Origin: JANMMJ01 sp964543235 | Lineage (GTDB): Bacteria > Pseudomonadota > Alphaproteobacteria > Rhizobiales > Aestuariivirgaceae | Length of the DNA stretch: 23,837 bases | NCBI GenBank assembly: GCA_964543235.1 | Contig: CAZIXE010000056.1 | Span: forward strand, 1-23,837 | Reading direction: 5' to 3' | Part shown: one piece after another, positions 14,478 through 23,745 of the stretch | How the letters are laid out: each line of letters opens with the position of its first letter | How positions within the stretch are numbered: the first letter of the stretch is position 1 | The notes under the pieces: generated by a model | What the model was told of the DNA's origin: nothing | Seen by the model: only the letters and a program-made list of their open reading frames with translations | Databases searched by the model: none | Position numbers and translations under genes: made by a program

Positions 14478-15140
14478 GCGGCGGCGCTCGGCCATCAGGT
14501 TGGCGGCAAGCAGGAGGCAGGTGCCGAAGGCATTGATCACGATCAGGGCCATGCGCCGCGTGTCGCGGCGTCGTTCGGCGTCGGCCATTTCCGCCTGGGC
14601 GCCGAAGTAGCGGTCCTGGAGCCTGTGCTGCAGGTCGAGCGCCTGGTCGAGGATCGACTTCTCGAATTCGTTGAGGGCATTGTAGGTCGCGAAGTCGAGC
14701 TTGTCGCGGGCGGCATCGGCGAGGGCCCGGTACCGGTCATTGACGGTCTTGAAGTCGAATGTGCCGGCAATGGCCAGTTCGGCGAGGATGTTGCGGAAGG
14801 GAAAGCCGCGATCGTAAATCGTCAACTGGTACATCTTTGCGGTCACCCCGCGGTTGACCGAAAGATCGGCGGGATTGAGCGCGAACAGCAGGTTGCCCTG
14901 CACATAGGCGTTGAAGTAGTCATTCTGCGTCGTCCGCAGTGTGGTGATCTTGGCTTCGATGTCGCGCATCTCGCCGGCACGGGCGGCAATCTGCGCCTCG
15001 AGCCCGCCGAGCAGGAGAAACTGACCGAGACCGCCCAGCAGGGCGAGAATTGTGGCGATGACCAGAGTCACCGACCTGAGCGTCACGAGGCGCGACCCGC
15101 CTGCGGCCGGTACCTCCGGTCCGGCTTCATCCGCGGCCAT
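14469..15140 (-). CDS. predicted inner-membrane protein with a periplasmic coiled coil
   Basis: I do not recognise a family. The 223-aa product has a first membrane helix at about residues 18-45 (VTLVIATILALLGGLGQFLL) and a second near residues 197-215 (MALIVINAFGTCLLLAAN), followed by a basic RRR tail that should be cytoplasmic. The ~150 residues between are largely helical, with heptad-like stretches (LEAQIAARAGEMRDIEAKI, and LNEFEKSILDQALDLQHRL), and are probably periplasmic. The topology resembles sensor input domains or scaffold proteins, but no signalling domain follows. ATG 15140 is preferred to the adjacent GTG 15143. It stands alone on the minus strand. Confidence 0.7.
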   Translation of the reverse strand: MAADEAGPEVPAAGGSRLVTLRSVTLVIATILALLGGLGQFLLLGGLEAQIAARAGEMRDIEAKITTLRTTQNDYFNAYVQGNLLFALNPADLSVNRGVTAKMYQLTIYDRGFPFRNILAELAIAGTFDFKTVNDRYRALADAARDKLDFATYNALNEFEKSILDQALDLQHRLQDRYFGAQAEMADAERRRDTRRMALIVINAFGTCLLLAANLMAERRRSG

Positions 15141-15220
15141 CACGGTGCGCCCTGGCGGTCACGACAAGTCATGCGGCCGGGCCGGCGGGCCACGCCGCTG
15201 CCACCGGAAATGGGGCGGGG

Positions 15221-15649
15221 TCAGACAATGTTGGTCGTGACCTTGATGTTGCCCCGGGTGGCATGGCTGTAGGGGCAGACGACATGGGCCTTGGTGGCGA
15301 TCTCCCGGGCCAGCGCCTTGTCGATGCCGGGGAGGTTGACGTCCATCACCACCTCGATGCCGAAACCCTCGCCATCGTCACGGGTTCCGAAGCTCACATG
15401 GGCGGTGGTCGAGGACTCGTCCGGGAGTCTGACCGGCGGCGATAGCTTGCCGGCGACGTGCTTCATGGCCCCCAGATAGCAGCTCGAATAGCCGACGGCG
15501 AAAAGCTGCTCGGGGTTGAGTCCGTCGCCCTTGCCGCCCATTTCGACGGGATGATCGATCTTGACATCGAGGGCGCCGTCCGCCGTCTTTGCCGTGCCGC
15601 CGCCGCGGCCGCCGATGGATGTGGCATGGGCGGTGTAGAGTATCTTCAT
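15221..15649 (-). CDS. ohr: organic hydroperoxide resistance protein (Ohr/OsmC family)
   Basis: Thiol peroxidase that reduces organic and fatty acid hydroperoxides using lipoylated proteins as reductant. The 142-aa length fits Ohr. The start MKILYTAHATSIGGRGG carries the conserved Arg (Arg15). The peroxidatic Cys57 is in GYSSCYLGAM and the resolving Cys125 in VVCPYSHATRGN, both at the expected positions; Glu47 in NPEQLF completes the site. AGGGAG lies 7 nt before the ATG. The usual MarR-type regulator OhrR is not adjacent. A good promoter lies 36 bp upstream. Confidence 0.95.
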   Translation of the reverse strand: MKILYTAHATSIGGRGGGTAKTADGALDVKIDHPVEMGGKGDGLNPEQLFAVGYSSCYLGAMKHVAGKLSPPVRLPDESSTTAHVSFGTRDDGEGFGIEVVMDVNLPGIDKALAREIATKAHVVCPYSHATRGNIKVTTNIV

Positions 15650-15685
15650 CGCGAGTCTCCCTGTGTTGCGCGCGAGCCGCCCGGC

Positions 15686-15713
15686 ATTGTGACGGATGAG
15701 GCGCGTTGTTCAA
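15686..15713 (-). promoter_or_regulatory. putative ohr promoter
   Basis: Minus strand TTGAAC (15708-15713), a 16-nt spacer, and CACAAT (15686-15691). The predicted start is about 30 nt upstream of the ohr ATG. I see no TACAATT-type OhrR palindrome overlapping it. Confidence 0.5.
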
Positions 15714-15824
15714 GCAGGAATTGGCGGCGACCGTGGCGGCCGAGTCAGGCTGTCGGTCCTGGACGTTTGGAGGCCAGGACGAAGCTGTGGTCTCGGGCCC
15801 GCGCCGTCAGACCCTCCTCCCGCA

Positions 15825-17180
15825 TCACAGGATGACATCGCGCACCGGCATGGGCCGCTCGTCGACCTCGCCGCTGGCGGCGAAGGCGGCGAAGAAGGCG
15901 AACATGCCGACGCGGCCGATGAACATCACTGCGGTGATGACGAGCTTGCCGGCATCGTTGAGCGAACCGGTCAGACCCATGGAGAGGCCCACGGTGCTCA
16001 GCGCCGAGATCACTTCGAACAGGGCCTGGTCGAAGGGATAGCGGCCGGTGACATCGAGGAGGACCAGCGCGGTGAAGATCACGCCCAGTCCGGTGACGAG
16101 CGTTCCTGCTGCCTGCTGCACGCGGCGCACCGGCAGGCGGTAGCGGCGCCAGCTTACCGCTTCGGCGCCGCGCAGGCTGGAGAGCGCGGTGGCGAGCAGG
16201 GTGACGGCAGTCGTCGATTTCAGGCCACCGCCGGTGCCCGCGGGCGAGGCGCCGACGAACATCAGCAGGTAAAGGATGAGAATGCCGGCCGGTGTCAGGC
16301 CGCCGATCGGCACGGTGTTGAAGCCGACCGTGGTGGAGGCGGTCATCACCTGGAAGAAGGCGTTGGGGAGCTGCTGCTCGAGGGGAAGAGCGCGGATCGT
16401 CGGATCGAGGGTCCAGAGCAGAGCCGTGCCGAGGATGGCGAGCCAGAAGGACGTCCAGAGCACCAGCTTCGAGGTCACGCTGACGCGCCGCGGCCGGATG
16501 AACAGGGCCTCGAAATACTCGACCAGCACGACAAAGCCGATGGCGCCAATGTAGCTCAGCGCGGCAACGATCATCAGCACGCTGCCATTGCCCCTGAACG
16601 CCTCGAGGCTGGTGGGAAAGAGCGAGAAGCCGGCGGTGCAAAAGGCAGAGACGGCATGGAAGATGCCGTTCCAGACGGGATCGGCAACGCCCGCCTTATG
16701 GAACAGGTAGGCGAGGCTCGCCGCACCGGCCGCTTCAATGAGCAGGGTGGCGGCAACGACCCGCCGCACGAAGGCCAGGATGTCGAAACCCTGTGGCAGG
16801 CCGAAGCCGGAGCGCGTCAGCGCGATCTGCGCGGGCGAAAGGCGGTCGCGCAGCAGGATATAGAAGAAGGACATGACGGTCATGTAGCCGACACCGCCAG
16901 TCTGCAGCAGCAGGAGCACGGCGATTTCGCCGGCGAACGAGAAGGAGGTGCCGGGGTCGATGGTGACGAGGCCCGTGGTCGACACTGCCGAGGTGCTGAT
17001 GAACAGGGCGTCGAGAAAGCCGATCGGCGTAGCGCGCGTCGCATCGCGCATCGCGGGAAGCAAGAGCACGAAGGCGCCGGTCAGCATGATGGCGGCATAG
17101 GCGATGGCGGTCAGCAGCAGCGGGCGGCGACGGGCCAGGCTGGGAAGCCGCCGGCCTGTGGCGGTCAGGGGTGTGGACAT
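15825..17180 (-). CDS. TrkH/KtrB-type potassium uptake protein
   Basis: Integral membrane K+ translocating subunit, 451 aa, with four membrane-pore-membrane repeats. The four filter loops are visible: SAVSTTGLVTI, SAFCTAGFSLF, TASTTVGFNTV and SALSTVGLSMG, each with the conserved Gly. The segment after the third loop, VGASPAGTGGGLKSTT, is typical of the KtrB/NtpJ branch. These proteins normally need a cytosolic nucleotide-binding partner (TrkA or KtrA/KtrC), and none is encoded here. I chose ATG 17180, after which the basic segment and first helix follow; the frame is open further upstream but runs through the promoter. The Shine-Dalgarno is weak. Confidence 0.93.
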   Translation of the reverse strand: MSTPLTATGRRLPSLARRRPLLLTAIAYAAIMLTGAFVLLLPAMRDATRATPIGFLDALFISTSAVSTTGLVTIDPGTSFSFAGEIAVLLLLQTGGVGYMTVMSFFYILLRDRLSPAQIALTRSGFGLPQGFDILAFVRRVVAATLLIEAAGAASLAYLFHKAGVADPVWNGIFHAVSAFCTAGFSLFPTSLEAFRGNGSVLMIVAALSYIGAIGFVVLVEYFEALFIRPRRVSVTSKLVLWTSFWLAILGTALLWTLDPTIRALPLEQQLPNAFFQVMTASTTVGFNTVPIGGLTPAGILILYLLMFVGASPAGTGGGLKSTTAVTLLATALSSLRGAEAVSWRRYRLPVRRVQQAAGTLVTGLGVIFTALVLLDVTGRYPFDQALFEVISALSTVGLSMGLTGSLNDAGKLVITAVMFIGRVGMFAFFAAFAASGEVDERPMPVRDVIL

Positions 17181-17252
17181 GGGAACATGCTGCCGATGGT
17201 GCCTGGGGAGGCCGCGCCCATTTGGCTGTCCGTCTATCCGGAACTCACATAA

Positions 17253-17281
17253 ATTATATTGCAATGCAGCATGGGCGGCAA
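17253..17281 (-). promoter_or_regulatory. strong putative promoter of the trkH/ktrB-like gene
   Basis: Minus strand TTGCCG (17276-17281), a 17-nt spacer, and a perfect TATAAT (17253-17258). It is the closest match to a sigma70 consensus in the window, in a locally AT-rich patch. Start would be near 17246, giving a leader of about 65 nt. Confidence 0.65.
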
Positions 17282-17297
17282 GTGGCGCGGGACGCGC

Positions 17298-18038
17298 TTA
17301 TGCCGCCTCGGGATCTTCGGGCAGAATGCCGGGTCTGGCGTGCTTCGGCTTGATTGCAAGGTAGTCGGCGTAGATTCCGCCGGGATCGTATTCGGAGCGG
17401 ATGACGCGGAATCCGGCGGCGGCGAGCAGACCCTCCATGACCCAGCCGAAGGTCGAGTGCTCCTCGCGCAAATGGCGGGCGGCATCGGCGCGGCTGTAGC
17501 CGGTTGCGGTTTCGATCCAGCTCATCCAGGTGGCCACGGTCGCCTCGATCTCGTCGGGGGAGCAGGAGAAGACCACGTCGCGGATGAACAGGCGGCCGCC
17601 CGGTTTCAGCGCCTCGAACATGCGCCGGAGCGCCGCCGCCTTCCAGAAGTCGGGGAGATGGTGCAGGGCGAATTTGCTGACGATCATGTCGAGGGGAGCG
17701 TCCGGAGCCTCCCAGCTCAGGAAGCCCGCGGGCTGGAACCTGATATTGGCCAGGCCCTGGGACTCGGCGCGGCGGCGGGCGGCATCCAGCAGCGGCTGTG
17801 AGATATCGACGGCCAGTACCGACCGGACACGGCGTGCCGCCTCGCAGGCGAATTGTCCGGTGCCACAGCCGAGATCGGCCAGATCTGCCCCTGCGGCGGG
17901 GGCGAGATCGTCGAGCAGGGCGCGGTCCTCCTCGATGGGCACGCGCTGGCGTGGGTCATGCCCCGCCACCTCGGCCGCGATGGTGAAGCCGGGGCCTAGC
18001 TGTTTCGATTCGTCAAATTCCCAGTCGCGCCGCACCAT
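17298..18038 (-). CDS. class I SAM-dependent methyltransferase
   Basis: 246-aa protein with the Rossmann methyltransferase fold. Motif I is LADLGCGTGQFACEAA (about residues 54-69), and the acidic residue that binds the SAM ribose is in LAVDISQPLLDAA. SKFALHHLPDFWKAAALRRM and LKPGGRLFIRDVVF are the later motifs of the UbiE/Methyltransf_11 group. The substrate is unknown. Start ATG 18038 is well supported by GGAGGGG 7 nt upstream; longer in-frame starts lie in non-homologous sequence. It is 95 bp downstream of the GNAT gene in the same direction and could be co-transcribed with it. Confidence 0.9.
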   Translation of the reverse strand: MVRRDWEFDESKQLGPGFTIAAEVAGHDPRQRVPIEEDRALLDDLAPAAGADLADLGCGTGQFACEAARRVRSVLAVDISQPLLDAARRRAESQGLANIRFQPAGFLSWEAPDAPLDMIVSKFALHHLPDFWKAAALRRMFEALKPGGRLFIRDVVFSCSPDEIEATVATWMSWIETATGYSRADAARHLREEHSTFGWVMEGLLAAAGFRVIRSEYDPGGIYADYLAIKPKHARPGILPEDPEAA

Positions 18039-18133
18039 GATGATTCCCCTCCGGCCATGATGCCGCCTGACCGGCGCCGTGTCAGCGGCAAAACGTGGCC
18101 CCAGCGGCGACATGGTTGACGGGAGAAAGAGCG

Positions 18134-18604
18134 CTACAGTTCGCGGGTCATGAAGATGCTGTTGGGATCGAGCCGGTAATCGCCGAAAGGCCCGCACGGA
18201 TAGAAGCCATGGCGGCGATAGAGGGCGCGGGCCGGCGCAAAATAGGGCCAGGAGCCGGTTTCGAGGCTCAGGCGGGTGAGGCCGGCGGCACGGGCTTCGG
18301 CGATGATGCGGTTGAGCATGGCGCTGCCGACGCCGCAGCGGCGGGCCGTTTCGGCCGTGTGCATCGATTTCACCTCGCCGTGGCGGGCATCGAGTTGCCG
18401 GAGGGCACCGACGCCGAGCACGTTGTCGTCTATCCAGGCCGTGAAGAAACGGATATCCGGCGCCCTCAGTCCCGACAGGTCGAGGGCATGGGCGCTGCCC
18501 GGTGCCGTTTCGGCGCGGGCCCGCGTGAGATGGGTCTCGAGCAGGGCAATGACGCGCGGGTCGTCAAGGCCACCGGGCAGGATTGTCAGGTTGTGGCGCT
18601 GCAT
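18134..18604 (-). CDS. GNAT family N-acetyltransferase (downstream of an XRE-cupin regulator)
   Basis: 156-aa predicted acetyltransferase. The acetyl-CoA site is EVKSMHTAETARRCGVGSAML (about residues 78-98), followed by RLSLETGS and PARALYRRHGFYPCGPFGDY, which is the pattern of the PhnO/YsnE-like subgroup acting on small molecules or amino acids. Start ATG 18604 is chosen because MQRHNLTIL begins the fold; it is 11 bp after the regulator stop. The tight spacing suggests that the regulator and enzyme form one operon and that the regulator may control the GNAT. Confidence 0.9.
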   Translation of the reverse strand: MQRHNLTILPGGLDDPRVIALLETHLTRARAETAPGSAHALDLSGLRAPDIRFFTAWIDDNVLGVGALRQLDARHGEVKSMHTAETARRCGVGSAMLNRIIAEARAAGLTRLSLETGSWPYFAPARALYRRHGFYPCGPFGDYRLDPNSIFMTREL

Positions 18605-18615
18605 CGGGTGAAGGC

Positions 18616-19185
18616 TCACACGATGAAGAGGAGGTAGCGGGCGCCCCGGCTCCTTGCCGTCGCGAAGCGGCTGGCGCCATGGAGCTGGTAGCGCAGGCAA
18701 TCGCCGCGGCGGAGTTCGTAGGAATTGCCATCGACGGAGAGCGAGAGGCTGCCGTCCAGCATGACCAGGTGGTGCTCGAGGCCGGGCAGCGGCGGGCGGT
18801 CATAGGCGATCACGGTTCCGGGGGGCAGTTCGGCCTCAATCACCTCGCCGGCCAGGGTGCGGGCCGGAGGCGAGACCGAGCGGCGGCAGAAGCCGGTGGC
18901 GGGATCGGTCCAGACCGGCTGTGCTTCCCGGGCCAGCAGCGGCGGATAGGCATCCTCAGCCATGCGGATCAGCCGCGACATGGTGAGGCCATGGGCTGCC
19001 GCAAGCCGGCCGAGCACGGCGGCGGTCGGACTGACCTCGGCATTCTCGATGCGCGAGAGCGTGGCGCGGCTGACGCCGCTCAGACGCGCCAGCTCATCCA
19101 GAGACCAGCTGCGCGCGATGCGCAACTCCTTGAGCCGCTGGGCAAGGCAGCCATCGGTCGCGGAGATAGCGGCGGTGTACTCCAT
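18616..19185 (-). CDS. XRE-family transcriptional regulator with cupin domain
   Basis: 190-aa two-domain regulator. Residues ~14-70 are a helix-turn-helix of the Xre/Cro type (RLKELRIARSWSLDELARLSG, then VSRATLSRIENAEVSP). The C-terminal half is a cupin beta-barrel (LPPGTVIAYDRPPLPGLEHHLVML... SYELRRGDCLRY), which usually binds a small ligand that tunes DNA binding. ATG 19185 is chosen; a TTG 36 bases upstream is also in frame but coincides with a TTGACA. A near-palindrome, TCCGTAT with ATATGGA, flanks the start and could be an autoregulatory operator. It is followed 11 bp later by a GNAT gene. Confidence 0.9.
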   Translation of the reverse strand: MEYTAAISATDGCLAQRLKELRIARSWSLDELARLSGVSRATLSRIENAEVSPTAAVLGRLAAAHGLTMSRLIRMAEDAYPPLLAREAQPVWTDPATGFCRRSVSPPARTLAGEVIEAELPPGTVIAYDRPPLPGLEHHLVMLDGSLSLSVDGNSYELRRGDCLRYQLHGASRFATARSRGARYLLFIV

Positions 19186-19272
19186 ATTCGGGAATTTCTC
19201 TCTGATACGGAACAATGTCAAGTGGCGGGACGCCGCCGGCCGATGCGCCGCGGCAGCCCGCCCCTGCGCGCA

Positions 19273-19506
19273 TCAGATGAAGCTGAAGTCAGCGGCCGAC
19301 AGCGTGATCGGGCCTGTGCCCTGCACGATGATGGTATTGCCGGCGTAGCTCACCGTCACCTCGGACGTGCCGTTGCCTGCAATGGCCAGGTCGGCGAAGC
19401 TGTCAACGAGTGCCGTGTTGAAGGCGATGGTCTCAAGCCCGTCCGCGAAGTCGGTGATGCGGTCCTGGCCCGGAATGGATCTCGATGGTGTTGAACCGGG
19501 GTACAT
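19273..19506 (-). pseudogene. orphan C-terminal fragment of an RTX-type secreted protein
   Basis: From about 19467 to the stop at 19273 the frame encodes the C-terminal module common to RTX/hemolysin-type calcium-binding proteins: QDRITDFADGLETIAF, FADLAIAGNGT, VTVSYAGNTIIVQG and the terminal LSAADFSFI, which ends in the usual hydrophobic type I secretion tail. The upstream calcium-binding nonapeptide repeats (GGxGxDxxx) are absent, and the longer open frame to 19665 runs antisense into dnaG without similarity. An ATG at 19506 could start a 77-aa product. I call it a decayed remnant, although a short expressed peptide is possible. Confidence 0.6.
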
Positions 19507-19567
19507 CAATGTCTCGCTTCCAGCATTGGCGGCTTGACGGAAGCCGCATTCGGGCCTTTGTGGGGGC

Positions 19568-21496
19568 ATGCGGTTTCCTGCCTCCTTTCTCGATGACATC
19601 CGGGCCCGGGTGCCGATTTCCACCGTGGTGGGCCGGCGGGTGGCGTGGGACCGCAAGAAGACCAATGCGGGGCGCGGCGACTACTGGGCCTGCTGCCCGT
19701 TCCATGGCGAGAAGACGCCGTCCTTCCATGTCGAGGACAAGAAGGGGCGGTATCACTGTTTTGGCTGCAAGGTTTCTGGCGACATCTTCACCTTTCTGGT
19801 CGAGAAGGAGGGATTGAGCTTTCCCGAGGCGGTGGAACGGCTCGCCCAGGAGGCGGGGCTGCCGCTGCCGGTTGTTTCCGAAGCTCAGGAAGAAAGCGAA
19901 CAAAAGCGCGCAAGTCTTTATGACATCATGGAAATGGCAGCCGCCTTCTTCGAGGCGGAGCTGCAGTCGGCGCGGGGCGCGCGCGCCCGGGGCTATCTTG
20001 CCGACCGGCAGATTCCGCCGGCGGTCCAGGCCCAGTTCCGGCTGGGCTATGCGCCCGATGACCGGTCGGCGCTGCGGCGGCACCTCGCCGACAAGGGGGC
20101 AACCGTCGACGACATGGCTGCGGCAGGGCTCATCGTCACCGGCGAGGATATCCCGGTCGCCTATGACCGGTTCCGCGACCGGATCATGTTTCCGATCCGC
20201 GACACCCGGGGCCGGGTCATCGCCTTCGGCGGGCGGGCACTCGCCCAGGATGTTCCAGCCAAGTATCTCAACTCACCCGAGACGCCGCTCTTCCACAAGG
20301 GGCGCATCCTGTACAATCTTGACCAAGCGCGAGGTCCTGCCCACAGCGCGGGCCAGGTCATTGCGGTCGAGGGCTATATCGACGTTATTGCCATGTGCCG
20401 CGCCGGCCTGGCGCAGGCGGTGGCGCCGCTGGGCACGGCGCTGACGGCCGACCAGCTCGGGCTCCTGTGGCGGATGGCGCCGGAACCGGTCTTGTGTTTC
20501 GACGGCGATGCGGCGGGGCTCAAGGCCGCCTACCGGGCGCTTGACCTGGCGCTGCCGCTGCTCAAACCCGGGCACTCGCTGCGCTTTGCCTTTCTGCCGG
20601 AGGGCCGGGATCCGGACGACCTCCTCACGGCTGAGGGGCCGGAGGCCGTCAGGGCGGTGGTGGAGAAGGCGCTGCCGCTGGCCGAGACGCTGTGGCAGCG
20701 GGCGCTGGCCGGCAATGATCGCGCCACGCCGGAACGCCGGGCCCAGTTCGAGCGGGACTTGAGGCGACTCGTGCAAGGCATTGGCGATGAAGGGGTTCGC
20801 CGCCACTATTTCGCCGACATTGAGGAGCGGCTGCGGGCCCTGTGGCCGACGGGCGGCGACCGGCGCAAGACAATGCGGCCGCGGCTGCCGCGGCTCAGGG
20901 CGATCAGGAAGGGCGAAGAGCCGTGGGACGCCCCGCTTCCGGCCTCGCCGCAGCTCAAGGCGCTGGCGCGGCGCATGGACCCGGCCACGGCGCATGAGCG
21001 GCGGGAACGGCTGATCCTGCTGACACTGCTCAACCACCCGCCACTTCTGGACGAGTTTGCCGACAGTTTCGCGCATCTGGAATTTTCGGTCAGGGTGCTT
21101 GACTCGCTCCGGCGCGAACTCCTAGATGTCGCGGCCTTGCGGGCGGGCCTTGACCGGGACGCCCTCAAAGACCATTTCATTTCAAGAGGATTTGGGCCGG
21201 AACTGGCCCGTCTCGAAACCCAGGCGAAACGTCTGAACGAATGGTTCCTGAGCGCCGGCGCTGCCCTCGATGATGCCCGGACAGGCCTCAGTCAGATGAT
21301 CGCCCTGCACAGGAAGCATGTCACACTGGTGCGCGAGCTGAAAGCGGCGGAAGCCCGCTTCGCGGCCGAACCGACGGAAGCCAATCTCACGCATCTCAAC
21401 GAGGTGCGCGAGCAGCTGAACTCCGCGGAAGGGCGTGAGGCCGCGATACCCGGCTTCGGCGATGCCTCCGGGCGCCCGGCTGACCTGCTCACCTGA
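19568..21496 (+). CDS. dnaG: DNA primase
   Basis: Synthesises RNA primers for replication and interacts with the DnaB helicase. The N-terminal zinc-binding domain has Cys43, His46, Cys64 and Cys67 (CCPFHGEKTPSFHV and YHCFGC). The RNA polymerase core includes the Toprim motifs VEGYIDVIAM (about residue 266) and CFDGDAAGLKAA (about residue 312), which coordinate metal. The C-terminal ~150 residues are the helical helicase-interacting domain. The 642-aa length is normal. Start ATG 19568 has GGGGG just upstream. It is followed by rpoD 130 bp later, the conserved dnaG-rpoD pair; the yqeY gene normally beside it is 5 kb away. Confidence 0.97.
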   Translation: MRFPASFLDDIRARVPISTVVGRRVAWDRKKTNAGRGDYWACCPFHGEKTPSFHVEDKKGRYHCFGCKVSGDIFTFLVEKEGLSFPEAVERLAQEAGLPLPVVSEAQEESEQKRASLYDIMEMAAAFFEAELQSARGARARGYLADRQIPPAVQAQFRLGYAPDDRSALRRHLADKGATVDDMAAAGLIVTGEDIPVAYDRFRDRIMFPIRDTRGRVIAFGGRALAQDVPAKYLNSPETPLFHKGRILYNLDQARGPAHSAGQVIAVEGYIDVIAMCRAGLAQAVAPLGTALTADQLGLLWRMAPEPVLCFDGDAAGLKAAYRALDLALPLLKPGHSLRFAFLPEGRDPDDLLTAEGPEAVRAVVEKALPLAETLWQRALAGNDRATPERRAQFERDLRRLVQGIGDEGVRRHYFADIEERLRALWPTGGDRRKTMRPRLPRLRAIRKGEEPWDAPLPASPQLKALARRMDPATAHERRERLILLTLLNHPPLLDEFADSFAHLEFSVRVLDSLRRELLDVAALRAGLDRDALKDHFISRGFGPELARLETQAKRLNEWFLSAGAALDDARTGLSQMIALHRKHVTLVRELKAAEARFAAEPTEANLTHLNEVREQLNSAEGREAAIPGFGDASGRPADLLT

Positions 21497-21519
21497 ACCG
21501 CCCGGCGGGGCCTTGCTGG

Positions 21520-21535
21520 TTAATGGCGGCTTAAC
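21520..21535. promoter_or_regulatory. CtrA-type box upstream of rpoD
   Basis: A perfect TTAA-N7-TTAAC (TTAA at 21520-21523, TTAA at 21531-21534, C at 21535), the full recognition site of the alphaproteobacterial cell-cycle regulator CtrA. It lies in the 130-bp dnaG-rpoD gap, 92 bp before the rpoD start. Binding is inferred from the motif only. Confidence 0.5.
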
Positions 21536-21587
21536 ACTGCTGCCGTTACATCCAGCAATGCTTCCGCCTGAACTGATTCGCTGCTAA

Positions 21588-21605
21588 AGCGGGCCCAATC
21601 CCGCT
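21588..21605 (+). repeat. small hairpin upstream of the rpoD ribosome-binding site
   Basis: AGCGGG (21588-21593) and CCCGCT (21600-21605) with a 6-nt loop lie a few bases before the GAGGA of rpoD. It could form in the mRNA leader. Confidence 0.3.
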
Positions 21606-21626
21606 GCATCTTGAGGAATTCGACGC

Positions 21627-23714
<2,088 letters not shown>

Positions 23715-23745
23715 AGCTTGGCCGGAGGGTTGTTTGGGTTACTTA

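Noticed and set aside
15650..15720. OhrR operator near ohr
   Set aside because: No TACAATT/AATTGTA palindrome is present and no ohrR gene is adjacent.
15696..17252. 518-codon open frame opposite the trkH/ktrB-like gene
   Set aside because: The product is a Gly/Glu/Gln/His-rich shadow of the transporter, whose membrane helices and filter loops are clear on the other strand.
19186..19221. Promoter of the XRE-cupin gene built on TTGACA at 19216-19221
   Set aside because: The -10 position at 16-18 nt spacing reads GAAATT or similar, a poor match, and would give a leaderless transcript; kept only as a note in a finding.
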